Source: Hyphomicrobiales bacterium (GTDB lineage Bacteria > Pseudomonadota > Alphaproteobacteria > Rhizobiales > Devosiaceae). Taken from it: 18,317 nucleotides of DNA. The notes under the pieces were generated by a model that made no database searches, was not told where the DNA came from, and saw only the letters and a list, made by a program, of their open reading frames with translations. Within the stretch, counting starts at the first letter, position 1. Each line of letters opens with the position of its first letter. The position numbers were made by a program, and so were the translations under genes. Where the stretch lies: positions 1 to 18,317 of the forward strand of contig JALSJY010000117.1 of NCBI GenBank assembly GCA_026989045.1. The letters are read 5' to 3'. Positions 1-7,647 of this stretch are shown one piece after another.

Positions 1-153
1 CCAACAAGTGGCAACTCCAACAAGCGGCTGATGAATTTGCTCAGAGGTTAAACCCATCGCATAATAATAAGAGCGATGCGGCGCACGTGCCGCCCCTTCT
101 GTAACATGACGGCTTGGCAGTTTTGCTTTATCAAATTTATTTTTATTACACAT
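1..153 (-). CDS. ilvD: Dihydroxy-acid dehydratase, N-terminal part (cut by window edge)
   Basis: Reading leftward from the ATG at 153-151, the frame is open for 51 codons to the window edge. It contains the stretch KLPSRHVTEGAARAPHRSYY followed by an AMGLTSEQIHQPLVGVATCW-like segment. I recognise this as the N-terminus of the IlvD form common in alphaproteobacteria. Family knowledge: IlvD is an Fe-S enzyme that dehydrates 2,3-dihydroxy acids to 2-keto acids in valine, isoleucine and leucine synthesis; it is cytosolic. A GGGGGA Shine-Dalgarno sequence lies about 8 bases before the ATG, which fixes the start. The cluster cysteines and most of the protein lie outside the window, so integrity cannot be judged. 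The gene is separated from the phn operon by about 200 bases and a terminator, so it is an independent unit. Confidence 0.9.
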   Translation of the reverse strand, partial: MCNKNKFDKAKLPSRHVTEGAARAPHRSYYYAMGLTSEQIHQPLVGVATCW

Positions 154-329
154 ATTTTATTCCCCCGAAGTGTGATTGTTCAATATCATCTTTGTGATGT
201 TTTTATCGAACACACAGAACGGCGCAAGAGCAAAATGAAAATTTATCAAACTTTGTTTAATGAGAGATTGTGTCACAAACTAGGGTTAGAGCTATTTAGG
301 AAATATTTTTGCCTAACTGTTGCGGATAT

Positions 330-347
330 GTAACGGTTTTATGACTA
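330..347 (-). promoter_or_regulatory. Pho-box-like sequence (tentative)
   Basis: On the minus strand this reads TAGTCATAAAACCGTTAC, which matches the Escherichia coli PhoB box CTGTCATAAAACTGTCAC at 14 of 18 positions. The two half sites are 11 bases apart as expected. It lies between the end of the phn operon and ilvD, about 180 bases before the ilvD start, and not in front of phnD where a phosphate-regulated transporter would need it. A chance match in AT-rich DNA is quite possible. Confidence 0.22.
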
Positions 348-355
348 GTTTTAAC

Positions 356-388
356 AAAAGCCCGACTGAGATCTTCAGTCGGGCTTTT
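356..388 (-). terminator. Intrinsic terminator closing the phn operon
   Basis: Perfect inverted repeat: arms AAAAGCCCGACTGA at 356-369 and TCAGTCGGGCTTTT at 375-388, with a 5-base loop. It has a GC-rich core, with A on one side and T on the other, so it can act on both strands. It starts 11 bases after the last phnE stop codon in the direction of transcription, making it the expected end of the phn transcript. It would also block any read-through arriving on the plus strand. Confidence 0.88.
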
Positions 389-399
389 CTATCAACTTA

Positions 400-1212
400 C
401 TATATAATCGCTCCACGTACCTTTGCAGATATCCATTCAGAAATTATCACCGTAAGCAATATCACCAGCAGGATCATCGAAACCTGAGTCCATGCAAGAG
501 TGTTAATTGAGCCACTCAGCTGCAATCCAATGCCCCCCGCCCCTACAAGGCCAAGAATGGTTGAGCCACGCACGTTGATGTCCCAACGAAAAACTCCAAC
601 ACCAACAAAGGTTGGTAATACCTGCGGCACAATGGCATAAACTATCTGCTGCAGACGGCTAGCCCCAGTGGCCTCAATAGCCTCCACCTGAACTGGATTG
701 ATTTCTTCAATTGCTTCATAAAGTAGCTTAGAAAACCCACCTATGGATCTTAAGCCGATCGCAATAGTACCTGCTAGAACACCTGGCCCTAAAATGAACA
801 CTAATATCAATGCCCAGATGAGCGAATTGACTGAACGTGATGTCACCGTGATAAAAAGCGCAAATGCCCTTACCAGCGGATGGGGTGTGGTGTTTCTAGC
901 TGCCATAAATGCTACTGGTATGGAAATCAACATGGCAATCAATGTGCCAAGCGTAGCAATATTTATAGTCTCCCATACAGGTAGCCACAATTTATCCATA
1001 TAACTCCAGTCTGGCGGCATCATGCGAGAGACAATATCACTAGCTTCTTTGGGCGCACTTTGCACAAAATACCAGTGGGTTTTATCCGAAATAAGCTTCC
1101 AAGCAATTGCTGCGACAATCAAACCAACTGTCCACCAGAACAACCTGGCAAGAGATTGTTTGAGAGTGCGACGCTTCCATAAGGGGCCGTCTTTTGTTTC
1201 AATTATTGGCAT
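400..1212 (-). CDS. phnE: Phosphonate-type ABC transporter permease (second PhnE copy)
   Basis: Inner-membrane permease of the binding-protein-dependent family, 270 residues from the ATG at 1212-1210. A hydrophobic segment near the N-terminus (FWWTVGLIVAAIAW) is followed by several more. A cytoplasmic EAA-type loop, EAIEATGASRLQQIVYAIVP, marks the contact with the ATPase. The upstream permease stops with TAA sharing one base with this ATG (TAATG), a classic coupling arrangement. That is why I prefer it to the GTG four codons upstream. Known role: with its partner permease it forms the membrane channel of a PhnCDE importer for phosphonate, phosphate or phosphite. No catabolic genes lie nearby, so the substrate stays open. 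Last gene of the operon, followed by a strong terminator. Confidence 0.9.
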   Translation of the reverse strand: MPIIETKDGPLWKRRTLKQSLARLFWWTVGLIVAAIAWKLISDKTHWYFVQSAPKEASDIVSRMMPPDWSYMDKLWLPVWETINIATLGTLIAMLISIPVAFMAARNTTPHPLVRAFALFITVTSRSVNSLIWALILVFILGPGVLAGTIAIGLRSIGGFSKLLYEAIEEINPVQVEAIEATGASRLQQIVYAIVPQVLPTFVGVGVFRWDINVRGSTILGLVGAGGIGLQLSGSINTLAWTQVSMILLVILLTVIISEWISAKVRGAII

Positions 1213-2030
1213 TATTGCACCCACTTTCTTAGGTAACCAGAGATGTATTCAAGCACCATGACAATAACGATAATAATAATCAGTATGGCCGCAGTCGTGT
1301 CAAATTCATATCTGCTGAATGAGGTATTAAGGGTAGCACCAATACCACCTCCGCCAACAATGCCGATCACGGCACTTTCACGAAAATTGATATCCAAGCG
1401 ATACATTGCAAGACCAATCATGCGTGGCATCACTTGGGGTTGGATTGCATAATTGATCCACTGAAACCAGCTTGATCCAGTCACCTTAACCGCTTCAGCT
1501 TGTGATGCGTTCATTACTTCTATATCTTCTGCCAGTAGTTTGGCAAAAAATCCTATAGTGCCGATTGATAAGGCAACAAACCCAGCAAATGGGCCAAAAC
1601 CAAATAACTTAACCGCAAATATAGCCATGATAATTTCAGGAAAAGAACGTGAGGAGGCAATAATTCCGCGACACAGGAAATAGACCCAAGCAGGAGATAG
1701 ATTACGCGCTGCACCAAGCCCAATAGGAATAGATAATATTATCCCAAAAATAGTCGCACTAATTGCCATCCAAATGCTTTCCATAATGCCATCAAACACG
1801 ACACCTCGATTATCAGCAAAATTTGGAGGAAAAAACGCTTGGATAAACCTCTGTCCACGTGGAAGGCCTTCCCAAGCCCTCTCCCAGTCTATATCCATCG
1901 TACCCAAAGCGAGGGCAAGATATATAGCAAAACCAACCATCAATAACCATCGTAGCCATGCTCTCTTGATAAAGTGAGGACGCTTCCAGTAATCGCTATA
2001 TGAGGACGTTTGCGAGTTGGTGGTGTTCAT
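1212..2030 (-). CDS. phnE: Phosphonate-type ABC transporter permease (first PhnE copy)
   Basis: Inner-membrane permease of 272 residues, related to but clearly different from the permease that follows. It has an N-terminal membrane segment (WLLMVGFAIYLALALG), a MESIWMAISATIFGIILSIP segment typical of PhnE, and an EAA-type loop (EAVKVTGSSWFQWINYAIQP). Its C-terminal membrane helix is unusually isoleucine- and valine-rich. Its ATG overlaps the phnC stop as ATGA, with GAGG-type Shine-Dalgarno bases inside the phnC end, so translation is probably coupled. Two different PhnE-type permeases beside one PhnC and one PhnD is the arrangement of the rhizobial phoCDET/phnCDE1E2 type, where the two are thought to form a heterodimer (family knowledge plus inference). 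Confidence 0.9.
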   Translation of the reverse strand: MNTTNSQTSSYSDYWKRPHFIKRAWLRWLLMVGFAIYLALALGTMDIDWERAWEGLPRGQRFIQAFFPPNFADNRGVVFDGIMESIWMAISATIFGIILSIPIGLGAARNLSPAWVYFLCRGIIASSRSFPEIIMAIFAVKLFGFGPFAGFVALSIGTIGFFAKLLAEDIEVMNASQAEAVKVTGSSWFQWINYAIQPQVMPRMIGLAMYRLDINFRESAVIGIVGGGGIGATLNTSFSRYEFDTTAAILIIIIVIVMVLEYISGYLRKWVQ

Positions 2031-2824
2031 GTTACCGCCTCGTCTTCATCCTCATCTTCAACTACTTCATCGATGGTAGCTTCCCAATCTTCTTCACCGT
2101 AAATTTCGGTCAAGACATCAGGCGTGAGACCATCGGGCGGCCCATCATAAACAATAACACCCTCTTTAAGACCAACAATACGCTGCGAGAACATTTGAGC
2201 CAGCAACACATCGTGAATGTTAATAATTGCTGCAAGACCTCGCTCTTCGCACAATTCATTTATAAGCCGCATGATTTGGCGTGAAGTTTTTGGATCCAGA
2301 CTTGCGGTAGGCTCATCGACCAACAATAATTCAGGGTGTTGAATTAGCGCACGGCATATGCCCACTCTTTGGCGCTGGCCGCCAGATAATTCATCTGCTC
2401 GCTTATCTGCCATATGCATCATTCCGACACGGTCAAGCAAACGATAAGCCTCACGAATATCATCTTTTGGAAATTTGCGTAAAAATGCCTGCCAAAAACC
2501 GACATAACCCAATCGACCAGAAAGCACATTTTCCATTACTGTTAATCGTTCGACTAGAGCGTATTCTTGAAAAATCATACCCATGCGACGGCGAGCTTTT
2601 CTAAGCTCTCTAGATGACAGAGAGGTCAATTCTAGATCGCCTAGATAGACCTTTCCTCGGGTTGGTTCCACAAGTCGATTGATGCAGCGAATTAAGGTTG
2701 ATTTGCCCGCACCTGATGGGCCAATTAACGCAATTACCTGTCCATCAGGTATTTCCAAATCAACGCTTTTGAGCGCATCATCGCCAGTTTTGTACCGTTT
2801 GCCCAATCCCTCAAGACGCAGCAT
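2027..2824 (-). CDS. phnC: Phosphonate-type ABC transporter ATP-binding protein
   Basis: Cytosolic ATPase of 265 residues that powers the importer. Visible motifs: Walker A GPSGAGKST at residues 35-43, Q-loop glutamine at 86, signature LSGGQRQ at 146-152, and Walker B LLLVDE at 166-171 followed by PTASLDP. The ATG at 2824-2822 is chosen because GGAGG stands five bases before it. The open frame continues five codons upstream to a TTG that has no such signal. The C-terminus is a strongly acidic tail (ATIDEVVEDEDEDEAVT), which I would not have expected for PhnC. It lies over the ribosome-binding site of the next gene. The gene sits 113 bases downstream of phnD, with a stem-loop between them. Confidence 0.93.
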   Translation of the reverse strand: MLRLEGLGKRYKTGDDALKSVDLEIPDGQVIALIGPSGAGKSTLIRCINRLVEPTRGKVYLGDLELTSLSSRELRKARRRMGMIFQEYALVERLTVMENVLSGRLGYVGFWQAFLRKFPKDDIREAYRLLDRVGMMHMADKRADELSGGQRQRVGICRALIQHPELLLVDEPTASLDPKTSRQIMRLINELCEERGLAAIINIHDVLLAQMFSQRIVGLKEGVIVYDGPPDGLTPDVLTEIYGEEDWEATIDEVVEDEDEDEAVT

Positions 2825-2881
2825 AAATCCTCCAGTCAAATTTTTTAGAAATTTTATTTTATGTTTATATTAGTTGTAAAG

Positions 2882-2920
2882 AGCAGCCAGCTCACGAATT
2901 TCCTTTGTGATCTGGCTGCT
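2882..2920 (-). terminator. Intercistronic stem-loop between phnD and phnC
   Basis: Arms AGCAGCCAG (2882-2890) and CTGGCTGCT (2912-2920) pair perfectly. After one mismatch, TCAC (2892-2895) pairs with GTGA (2907-2910). It begins 17 bases past the phnD stop in the direction of transcription. On the minus strand only CTTT-type bases follow the stem, so it is at best a leaky terminator. It may instead protect the 3' end of phnD mRNA, as known for binding-protein genes that must outnumber their permeases. Confidence 0.6.
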
Positions 2921-2937
2921 TATTTTATATCAGCACA

Positions 2938-3924
2938 TTATTTGCACTCGTAGCTTACTTCATTAGCTGCATCGATCTGGCGAATAACTGACCAGTCGGT
3001 CTTGTAGCTGATACCAATAAAACGATCAGCCTTTTTGAATTCTGCCTTGTAATTATCGTCCCACTCATAAGTCCAAAATGCAGTCTTAATCTTAGCTGTA
3101 AGAGTTGGATCAAGATTGTAAACAACCCCATACCCTGTGGTTGGGAAAGTCTGGGACTTGTAAATTGTCCGAATTTTGTCTTCTTCAATAACACCGCCGC
3201 GACGTATCAGTCTCTCTAGAACAGAGTTGGCAACCGCTGCCACTTCATAATCACCATTGTAAATACCCAAAATTGAGTTATCATGTTTACCTGAAAATGC
3301 TGTGTCATAGTCTTCATTAGCTACCAAGCCAAATTCACCTTTCAGGATCGCTGAAGGTGCCTTGAAGCCAGAATTAGATGTTGGAGATGTAAAGGCCAGA
3401 GTTTTTCCTTTGATGTCAGAAGGTGATTGCATATCAGAGTCTACTGGAACAATGATTTCCATCTCATAACCAAAAGAACCATCATTTTTCGCCATCATAC
3501 CAAAAGGCACAAAACCAGCACAGTTAACAGCAATTGGGTTAGAGCCTGTATTAAAACCTGCAACATGCAAACGACCAGAACGCATAGCTTCTAGCTGGGC
3601 TGCATTGGAATCGACTGGAAAGAAAACTACTTTTTTGCCAGTAACCTCTGCCATGTGATCTACAAAACCTTCCCAGATGCTGGCATAAACTGCTGGATCC
3701 TCAACTGGAGTATAGGTGAAGATGATAGTGTCTGGATTAACCCAGTCTTTAGGATCAGTAGGCAGATCGGCTGTTAGGTCGAAATTGGTATCGCAATAGG
3801 CTGCATCGAGACTACCACGCTCGCAGTCTTGCGATAAAGCTGGTGAGCTGACGACAATAGCGCCCCCTATTAACATTGTAGCTACAGCCGTTGACGTTAC
3901 TAATAGTTTTTTTAGTTCTTTCAT
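2938..3924 (-). CDS. phnD: Phosphonate/phosphate-type periplasmic binding protein
   Basis: A 328-residue exported binding protein. The N-terminus is a classic signal peptide: KELKK, then a hydrophobic core VATMLIGGAIVV, then a likely cleavage after PALS near residue 31. The mature part has PhnD-family features: TYTPVEDPAVYASIWEGF near the start, a DSNAAQLEAMRSGRLHVAGF stretch, and the anion-binding type motif TSPTSNSGFKAP. A GGGAGG Shine-Dalgarno sequence lies eight bases before the ATG. It is the first gene of its operon (phnD-phnC-phnE-phnE) and delivers ligand to the permeases in the periplasm. Related proteins bind phosphonates, phosphite or phosphate, and the sequence alone does not tell me which. 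The likely promoter lies in the 210 bases between it and valS. Confidence 0.9.
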   Translation of the reverse strand: MKELKKLLVTSTAVATMLIGGAIVVSSPALSQDCERGSLDAAYCDTNFDLTADLPTDPKDWVNPDTIIFTYTPVEDPAVYASIWEGFVDHMAEVTGKKVVFFPVDSNAAQLEAMRSGRLHVAGFNTGSNPIAVNCAGFVPFGMMAKNDGSFGYEMEIIVPVDSDMQSPSDIKGKTLAFTSPTSNSGFKAPSAILKGEFGLVANEDYDTAFSGKHDNSILGIYNGDYEVAAVANSVLERLIRRGGVIEEDKIRTIYKSQTFPTTGYGVVYNLDPTLTAKIKTAFWTYEWDDNYKAEFKKADRFIGISYKTDWSVIRQIDAANEVSYECK

Positions 3925-3975
3925 ATTTTTTCCTCCCAGAAAATACTTTGTGTCTTTTTATTGTTTCCCTATTTT

Positions 3976-3981
3976 ATTATA
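3976..3981 (-). promoter_or_regulatory. Possible -10 element for phnD
   Basis: On the minus strand this is a perfect TATAAT, about 50 bases before the phnD ATG. At the 17-base spacing the upstream hexamer is AGCGTC, a poor -35, so if real the promoter would need an activator. The DNA here is very AT-rich and a chance TATAAT is likely. I see no convincing Pho box in this gap. Confidence 0.25.
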
Positions 3982-4089
3982 TTATTACCCTTTAAAAAGA
4001 CGCTATTGTTTGTAAGCTTTTTTTGCTTAAAGATTAGATTAGCCCAATGAGAGATATTTGACTATAATAAAAATCATTTAAATTATCTA

Positions 4090-4098
4090 TGTGGATAA
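4090..4098 (-). other. Isolated consensus DnaA box
   Basis: The minus strand reads TTATCCACA, the exact DnaA-box consensus, 37 bases past the valS stop codon. There is no cluster of boxes around it, only scattered near matches elsewhere (ATATCCACA near 7687 and TTTTCCACA near 9290). It is therefore not evidence of a replication origin and may be chance. Confidence 0.3.
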
Positions 4099-4134
4099 CA
4101 TCTATGAAATTACTGTAATTTATTAGCTACTTAT

Positions 4135-6813
4135 CTAGCTTAACCTACCCAAGGCAATAGCTAATTTATCAAGCTTTTCACTAGCTTCTCTTTTGCGTTT
4201 GCGCTGGTCTTCAATTACATGCTCTGGGGCTTTTGAGGTGAAATGCTCATTTGAGAGTTTTTTATCTACTCCTGCAATTTCATTCTCTAGCTTTGTCATC
4301 GACTTATTCAAGCGAGCTTTTTCAACGTCAAGATCAATCACATCACCAAGCGGTAACGCATAAGTTGCTTCATTAAGCACGAGTTGCGCTGAGTTTGTTG
4401 GCACACTATCAGTGAACTCGATATTTTGGAGTCTTGCCAGACGTTTAAGTGCTGGTTCTTGAGAGTTTACTTTTGCTTTTGTTTCCTCATTTGCACCAAT
4501 GATATGCAGAGGAATTTTTGCACTTGCTGGCACATTCATTTCTGCACGAGTTGAGCGAATGGCAGTTATTAAATCTATTAGCCAGCTTATTTCTTTATCA
4601 GCATTTTCATTTTCTAAGCCACCTAATTCTGGCCAAGCGGAAATAATCAGCATCTTATCACGTGGCAGTCCATCTTGCGCTGTTTGCGCCCATAATTCTT
4701 CGGTTACAAATGGCATGAATGGGTGCAGTAATTTGAGAATTTGATCTAGCACAAAGGCCGCAGTTGCACGAGTTTCTGCCTTTGCTTCTTCATCTTCACC
4801 GCCAAATAATGGTTTGGCTAATTCGATATACCAATCGCAAAATCTGTTCCAAACGAATTCATAAGAAGCATTTGCGGACTCGTTAAATCGATATTCCTCA
4901 ATCGTTCTGGTGACATCGGCAACCGCTCTTGCCGCCGCACCAATTATCCATTGATTAAGCGGGTTTTTTACCGATTTAGGATCAAACCCTGCAATTCGCT
5001 TACAATCATTCATCTCTAAAAACCGTGCAGCATTCCAAATTTTTGTAACAAAATTTCGATAGCCCTCAACTCGTGGCAAAGAGAGGCGAATGTCCCTACC
5101 CTGTGCCGCCATTGCCGCCAAAGTAAAGCGAGTTGCATCAGCCCCATAAGCATCAATAAGCTCAAGCGGATCAATTACATTGCCCTTGCTTTTAGACATT
5201 TTCTGCCCCTGCTCATCACGCACAAGCGCATGAACATAAACGGTTTCAAACGGCTCTTTATCCATAAATTCAAGCGAGGTCATCATCATTCTGGCAACCC
5301 AGAAAAAGATAATATCAAAGCCTGTTACAAGAACGGAAGTGGGGTAATATTTCTTAAGCTCTTCTGTGTCGTCTGGCCAGCCAAGCGTTGAAAAAGCCCA
5401 TAGGCCTGATGAAAACCACGTATCAAGCACATCTGGATCACGCTTTATTTCAACTGGTTTACCATAATGCTTATCAGCAAGCTGTTGCGCTTCCTCTTCA
5501 CTAGAGGCAACAAAAATCTCACCATCTTGCCCATACCAAGCAGGAATTTGATGCCCCCACCATAATTGGCGAGAAATACACCATGGCTGGATATTTTCCA
5601 TCCAGTGATAATAGGTGTTTTTCCAATTATCGGGGACAAAGTTCGTGCGCCCCTCTTTAACTGATGCAAGTGCTGGCTTTGCTAGTTTTTCAGCGTCAAC
5701 ATACCATTGCTCTGTCAACATTGGCTCAATCACCACGCCAGATCTATCACCAAACGGCTGGGCAATTACTTTTTCTTCCTCGCCACGATAAAAACCAAGC
5801 TCTTTAATCTCTTTCAGCACCAATTTACGTGCATCATATCTATCAAGCCCTTTATAATGTTCAGGCACATTATTTTCAGGCGTGACAATCATTTTCGCCT
5901 CGCTATCCATTAAAGGAATAAGCGGAATATTATTGCGGCGTGCGACTTCAAAATCATTAAAATCATGCGCCCCAGTAATTTTCACCGCACCAGTGCCAAA
6001 TTCAGGATCGGGATATTCATCGGCAATGATTGGAATTTCACGTTCGGCAATCGGTAGGCGCACCATTTTGCCAATCAGATTTTTATAACGCTCATCGCTT
6101 GGGTGAACCGCCACCGCACCATCACCAAGCATGGTTTCGGGGCGAGTGGTGGCAATAACAATTTCGCTTATGCCGTCAACTTCACCATCGACCAAAGGAT
6201 AGGCAAACGACCACATGTGACCATTGACATCTTTTTGCTCAACCTCAAGATCAGAAATTGCAGTTTGAAAAACAGGGTCCCAATTCACCAGACGTTTGTC
6301 CTTATAAATCAAGCCCTTTTTATGTAGATCAACAAAGGTCTTCACAACGGCTTTTGATAAGCCCTCGTCCATCGTAAAACGCTCACGCGACCAATCACAC
6401 GACGCACCAAGACGGCGCAACTGATTAAATATCGTGCCGCCGCTTTCCTCTTTCCATTGCCAGACTTTTTCAATAAAAGCCTCGCGCCCCATCTCTTTAC
6501 GGCTCGGCAAGCCCTGCTCAGCTAATTGACGCTCAACTACCATTTGCGTAGCAATGCCAGCATGATCCATACCTGGTTGCCAAAGCACGTCTTTGCCTCG
6601 CATTCTCTCAAAGCGAATTAGAATATCTTGAATTGTGTTATTAAGCGCATGACCAATATGTAATGAGCCAGTGACATTTGGCGGCGGAATTACGATTGAA
6701 AACGGTGTTGCACCCTGTTTTGCGCCAGCACCAGCCTTAAACAGCCCCTGCTCTTCCCAAAGACGATAGGTTTGCTTTTCGGCACTTTTGGATTCGTAGT
6801 TTTTTTCAATCAT
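4135..6813 (-). CDS. valS: Valine-tRNA ligase
   Basis: Class I aminoacyl-tRNA synthetase of 892 residues that charges tRNA-Val in the cytosol. The HIGH motif is intact (PPPNVTGSLHIGHALN, HIGH at residues 52-55) and so is KMSKS (GQKMSKSKGN, residues 538-542). The large insertion between them is the editing domain. The anticodon-binding domain is followed by a C-terminal charged coiled coil (LDVEKARLNKSMTKLENEIA onward) that contacts tRNA in this family. The start is placed at the ATG giving MIEKNYES, which matches the MLEKTYDS-like start I know from rhizobial ValS. The longer frame begins at a TTG without a ribosome-binding site and would run through a hairpin. Length is in the normal range. 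It follows the PopZ-like gene on the same strand with a terminator-like hairpin in between. Confidence 0.97.
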   Translation of the reverse strand: MIEKNYESKSAEKQTYRLWEEQGLFKAGAGAKQGATPFSIVIPPPNVTGSLHIGHALNNTIQDILIRFERMRGKDVLWQPGMDHAGIATQMVVERQLAEQGLPSRKEMGREAFIEKVWQWKEESGGTIFNQLRRLGASCDWSRERFTMDEGLSKAVVKTFVDLHKKGLIYKDKRLVNWDPVFQTAISDLEVEQKDVNGHMWSFAYPLVDGEVDGISEIVIATTRPETMLGDGAVAVHPSDERYKNLIGKMVRLPIAEREIPIIADEYPDPEFGTGAVKITGAHDFNDFEVARRNNIPLIPLMDSEAKMIVTPENNVPEHYKGLDRYDARKLVLKEIKELGFYRGEEEKVIAQPFGDRSGVVIEPMLTEQWYVDAEKLAKPALASVKEGRTNFVPDNWKNTYYHWMENIQPWCISRQLWWGHQIPAWYGQDGEIFVASSEEEAQQLADKHYGKPVEIKRDPDVLDTWFSSGLWAFSTLGWPDDTEELKKYYPTSVLVTGFDIIFFWVARMMMTSLEFMDKEPFETVYVHALVRDEQGQKMSKSKGNVIDPLELIDAYGADATRFTLAAMAAQGRDIRLSLPRVEGYRNFVTKIWNAARFLEMNDCKRIAGFDPKSVKNPLNQWIIGAAARAVADVTRTIEEYRFNESANASYEFVWNRFCDWYIELAKPLFGGEDEEAKAETRATAAFVLDQILKLLHPFMPFVTEELWAQTAQDGLPRDKMLIISAWPELGGLENENADKEISWLIDLITAIRSTRAEMNVPASAKIPLHIIGANEETKAKVNSQEPALKRLARLQNIEFTDSVPTNSAQLVLNEATYALPLGDVIDLDVEKARLNKSMTKLENEIAGVDKKLSNEHFTSKAPEHVIEDQRKRKREASEKLDKLAIALGRLS

Positions 6814-6830
6814 TAAAATACTCACATGGT

Positions 6831-6857
6831 AAAAACCAAAGCGGCAAAACCACTTTG
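6831..6857 (-). terminator. Terminator-like hairpin just upstream of valS
   Basis: On the minus strand CAAAGTGG, loop TTTTG, CCGCTTTG forms an 8-bp stem with one T-G wobble. It is followed at once by GTTTTT. The stem ends 23 bases before the valS ATG. By shape it is a small intrinsic terminator. Because it leaves no room for a valS promoter downstream, it is more likely an attenuator, a leaky terminator after the PopZ-like gene, or a leader structure. Confidence 0.5.
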
Positions 6858-6936
6858 ATATTAAATTCAAAAATCATTTAATTAAAAACAAGCATGAGAG
6901 AAAAAAGTCAACCACCCAAGCTATAATTAGGGATTT

Positions 6937-7572
6937 TTAAGCGCCGCGAGATAGCCGCTCTATCTCTTTACGAACCATGGTTTCAACCACAGAGGGAAGA
7001 TTTTCATCTAACCAAACCTTAAGCATTGGGCGAAGCATTTCTCTTATCATATTTTCAATTGTTAAATCTTTGTCTGAAAAGCCCAAATTGCCAAGTTTTG
7101 CAAAAGCATTTGCAACTGCTGCATCGGTTGCTGGCTCAAGTAATTTTTCTGTCATATCAGAGCTTAAATCTGGGTCTGGCAAAGTACTTGAAATATTAAC
7201 TTCTGGTTCATCTAGTGTTTCTTCATTTTCAAAAGAAATATCGTCGGTCAAAACCATAGCTGGCGTGGCCTCGTCAATTTCAGATTCATCTATATCAATT
7301 TCAGACTCAAGGCTTTCGTCAATAAGATTTTCAGTGCTAGTTTGAATTTCATCAATAGTTTCTTGAGTTTCTTGAGTTTCTTCAACAATTTGATCAGATG
7401 TTAGCTTTAGAGCAACATCTTCCATCTCATCAGAGGTTGTTACTTCGTCCAATGCCTCATCATTAACTGTGCTATCAGCTGAATCTGGTGGAACATCATC
7501 ATCTGAGATTATTTGGCGTATAGAAGAGAGAATATCGTCCATCGAAGGCTCGGTTGCCGCAGCTTTCCCCAT
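6937..7572 (-). CDS. popZ: DUF2497 / PopZ-type polar organising protein
   Basis: A 211-residue protein with the two ends that define the family. The N-terminus has EPSMDDILSSIRQIISDDD near residues 8-26. The C-terminus has a helical block (LTIENMIREMLRPMLKVWLD, ending VRKEIERLSRGA). Between them is a long linker, very rich in Asp and Glu and probably disordered. Known role, best studied in Caulobacter PopZ: it self-assembles at the cell pole into a condensate that anchors the ParB-centromere complex and cell-cycle proteins. Here that is family-based inference. The start is the ATG at 7572-7570, because GGAG stands nine bases before it; another ATG three codons upstream touches that Shine-Dalgarno sequence. 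It lies between tolC and valS on the same strand. Confidence 0.85.
   Translation of the reverse strand: MGKAAATEPSMDDILSSIRQIISDDDVPPDSADSTVNDEALDEVTTSDEMEDVALKLTSDQIVEETQETQETIDEIQTSTENLIDESLESEIDIDESEIDEATPAMVLTDDISFENEETLDEPEVNISSTLPDPDLSSDMTEKLLEPATDAAVANAFAKLGNLGFSDKDLTIENMIREMLRPMLKVWLDENLPSVVETMVRKEIERLSRGA
7357..7383 (-). repeat. Nine-base tandem repeat inside the PopZ-like linker
   Basis: On the plus strand AGTTTCTTG occurs twice in a row and is followed by AGTTTCTTC, three 9-base units with one substitution. In the protein this gives consecutive Gln-Glu-Thr units (EETQETQETI). The frame is kept, so copy-number change would only lengthen or shorten the acidic linker by three residues. 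Confidence 0.75.
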
Positions 7573-7647
7573 ATAAATCATCTCCTAAATTACTTTTAAT
7601 CGTTACAAATACGCAGATACCAGGATCAAGCATCGAGTATTTTTACA

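Noticed and set aside
76..333. 85-codon plus-strand open frame at the left end
   Set aside because: It overlaps the ilvD N-terminus on the other strand, has no recognisable domain or ribosome-binding site and an odd composition. ilvD clearly explains the first part.
4013..4029. TAAGC / GCTTA mini-hairpin with a seven-base T or A loop after valS
   Set aside because: The stem is only five pairs and there is no T-run after it on the minus strand, so it is not a credible terminator.
6977..7345. 122-codon plus-strand frame opposite the PopZ-like gene
   Set aside because: It is a serine-rich shadow of the acidic linker: Asp/Glu codons read in antisense give Ser-rich protein. There is no independent signal.
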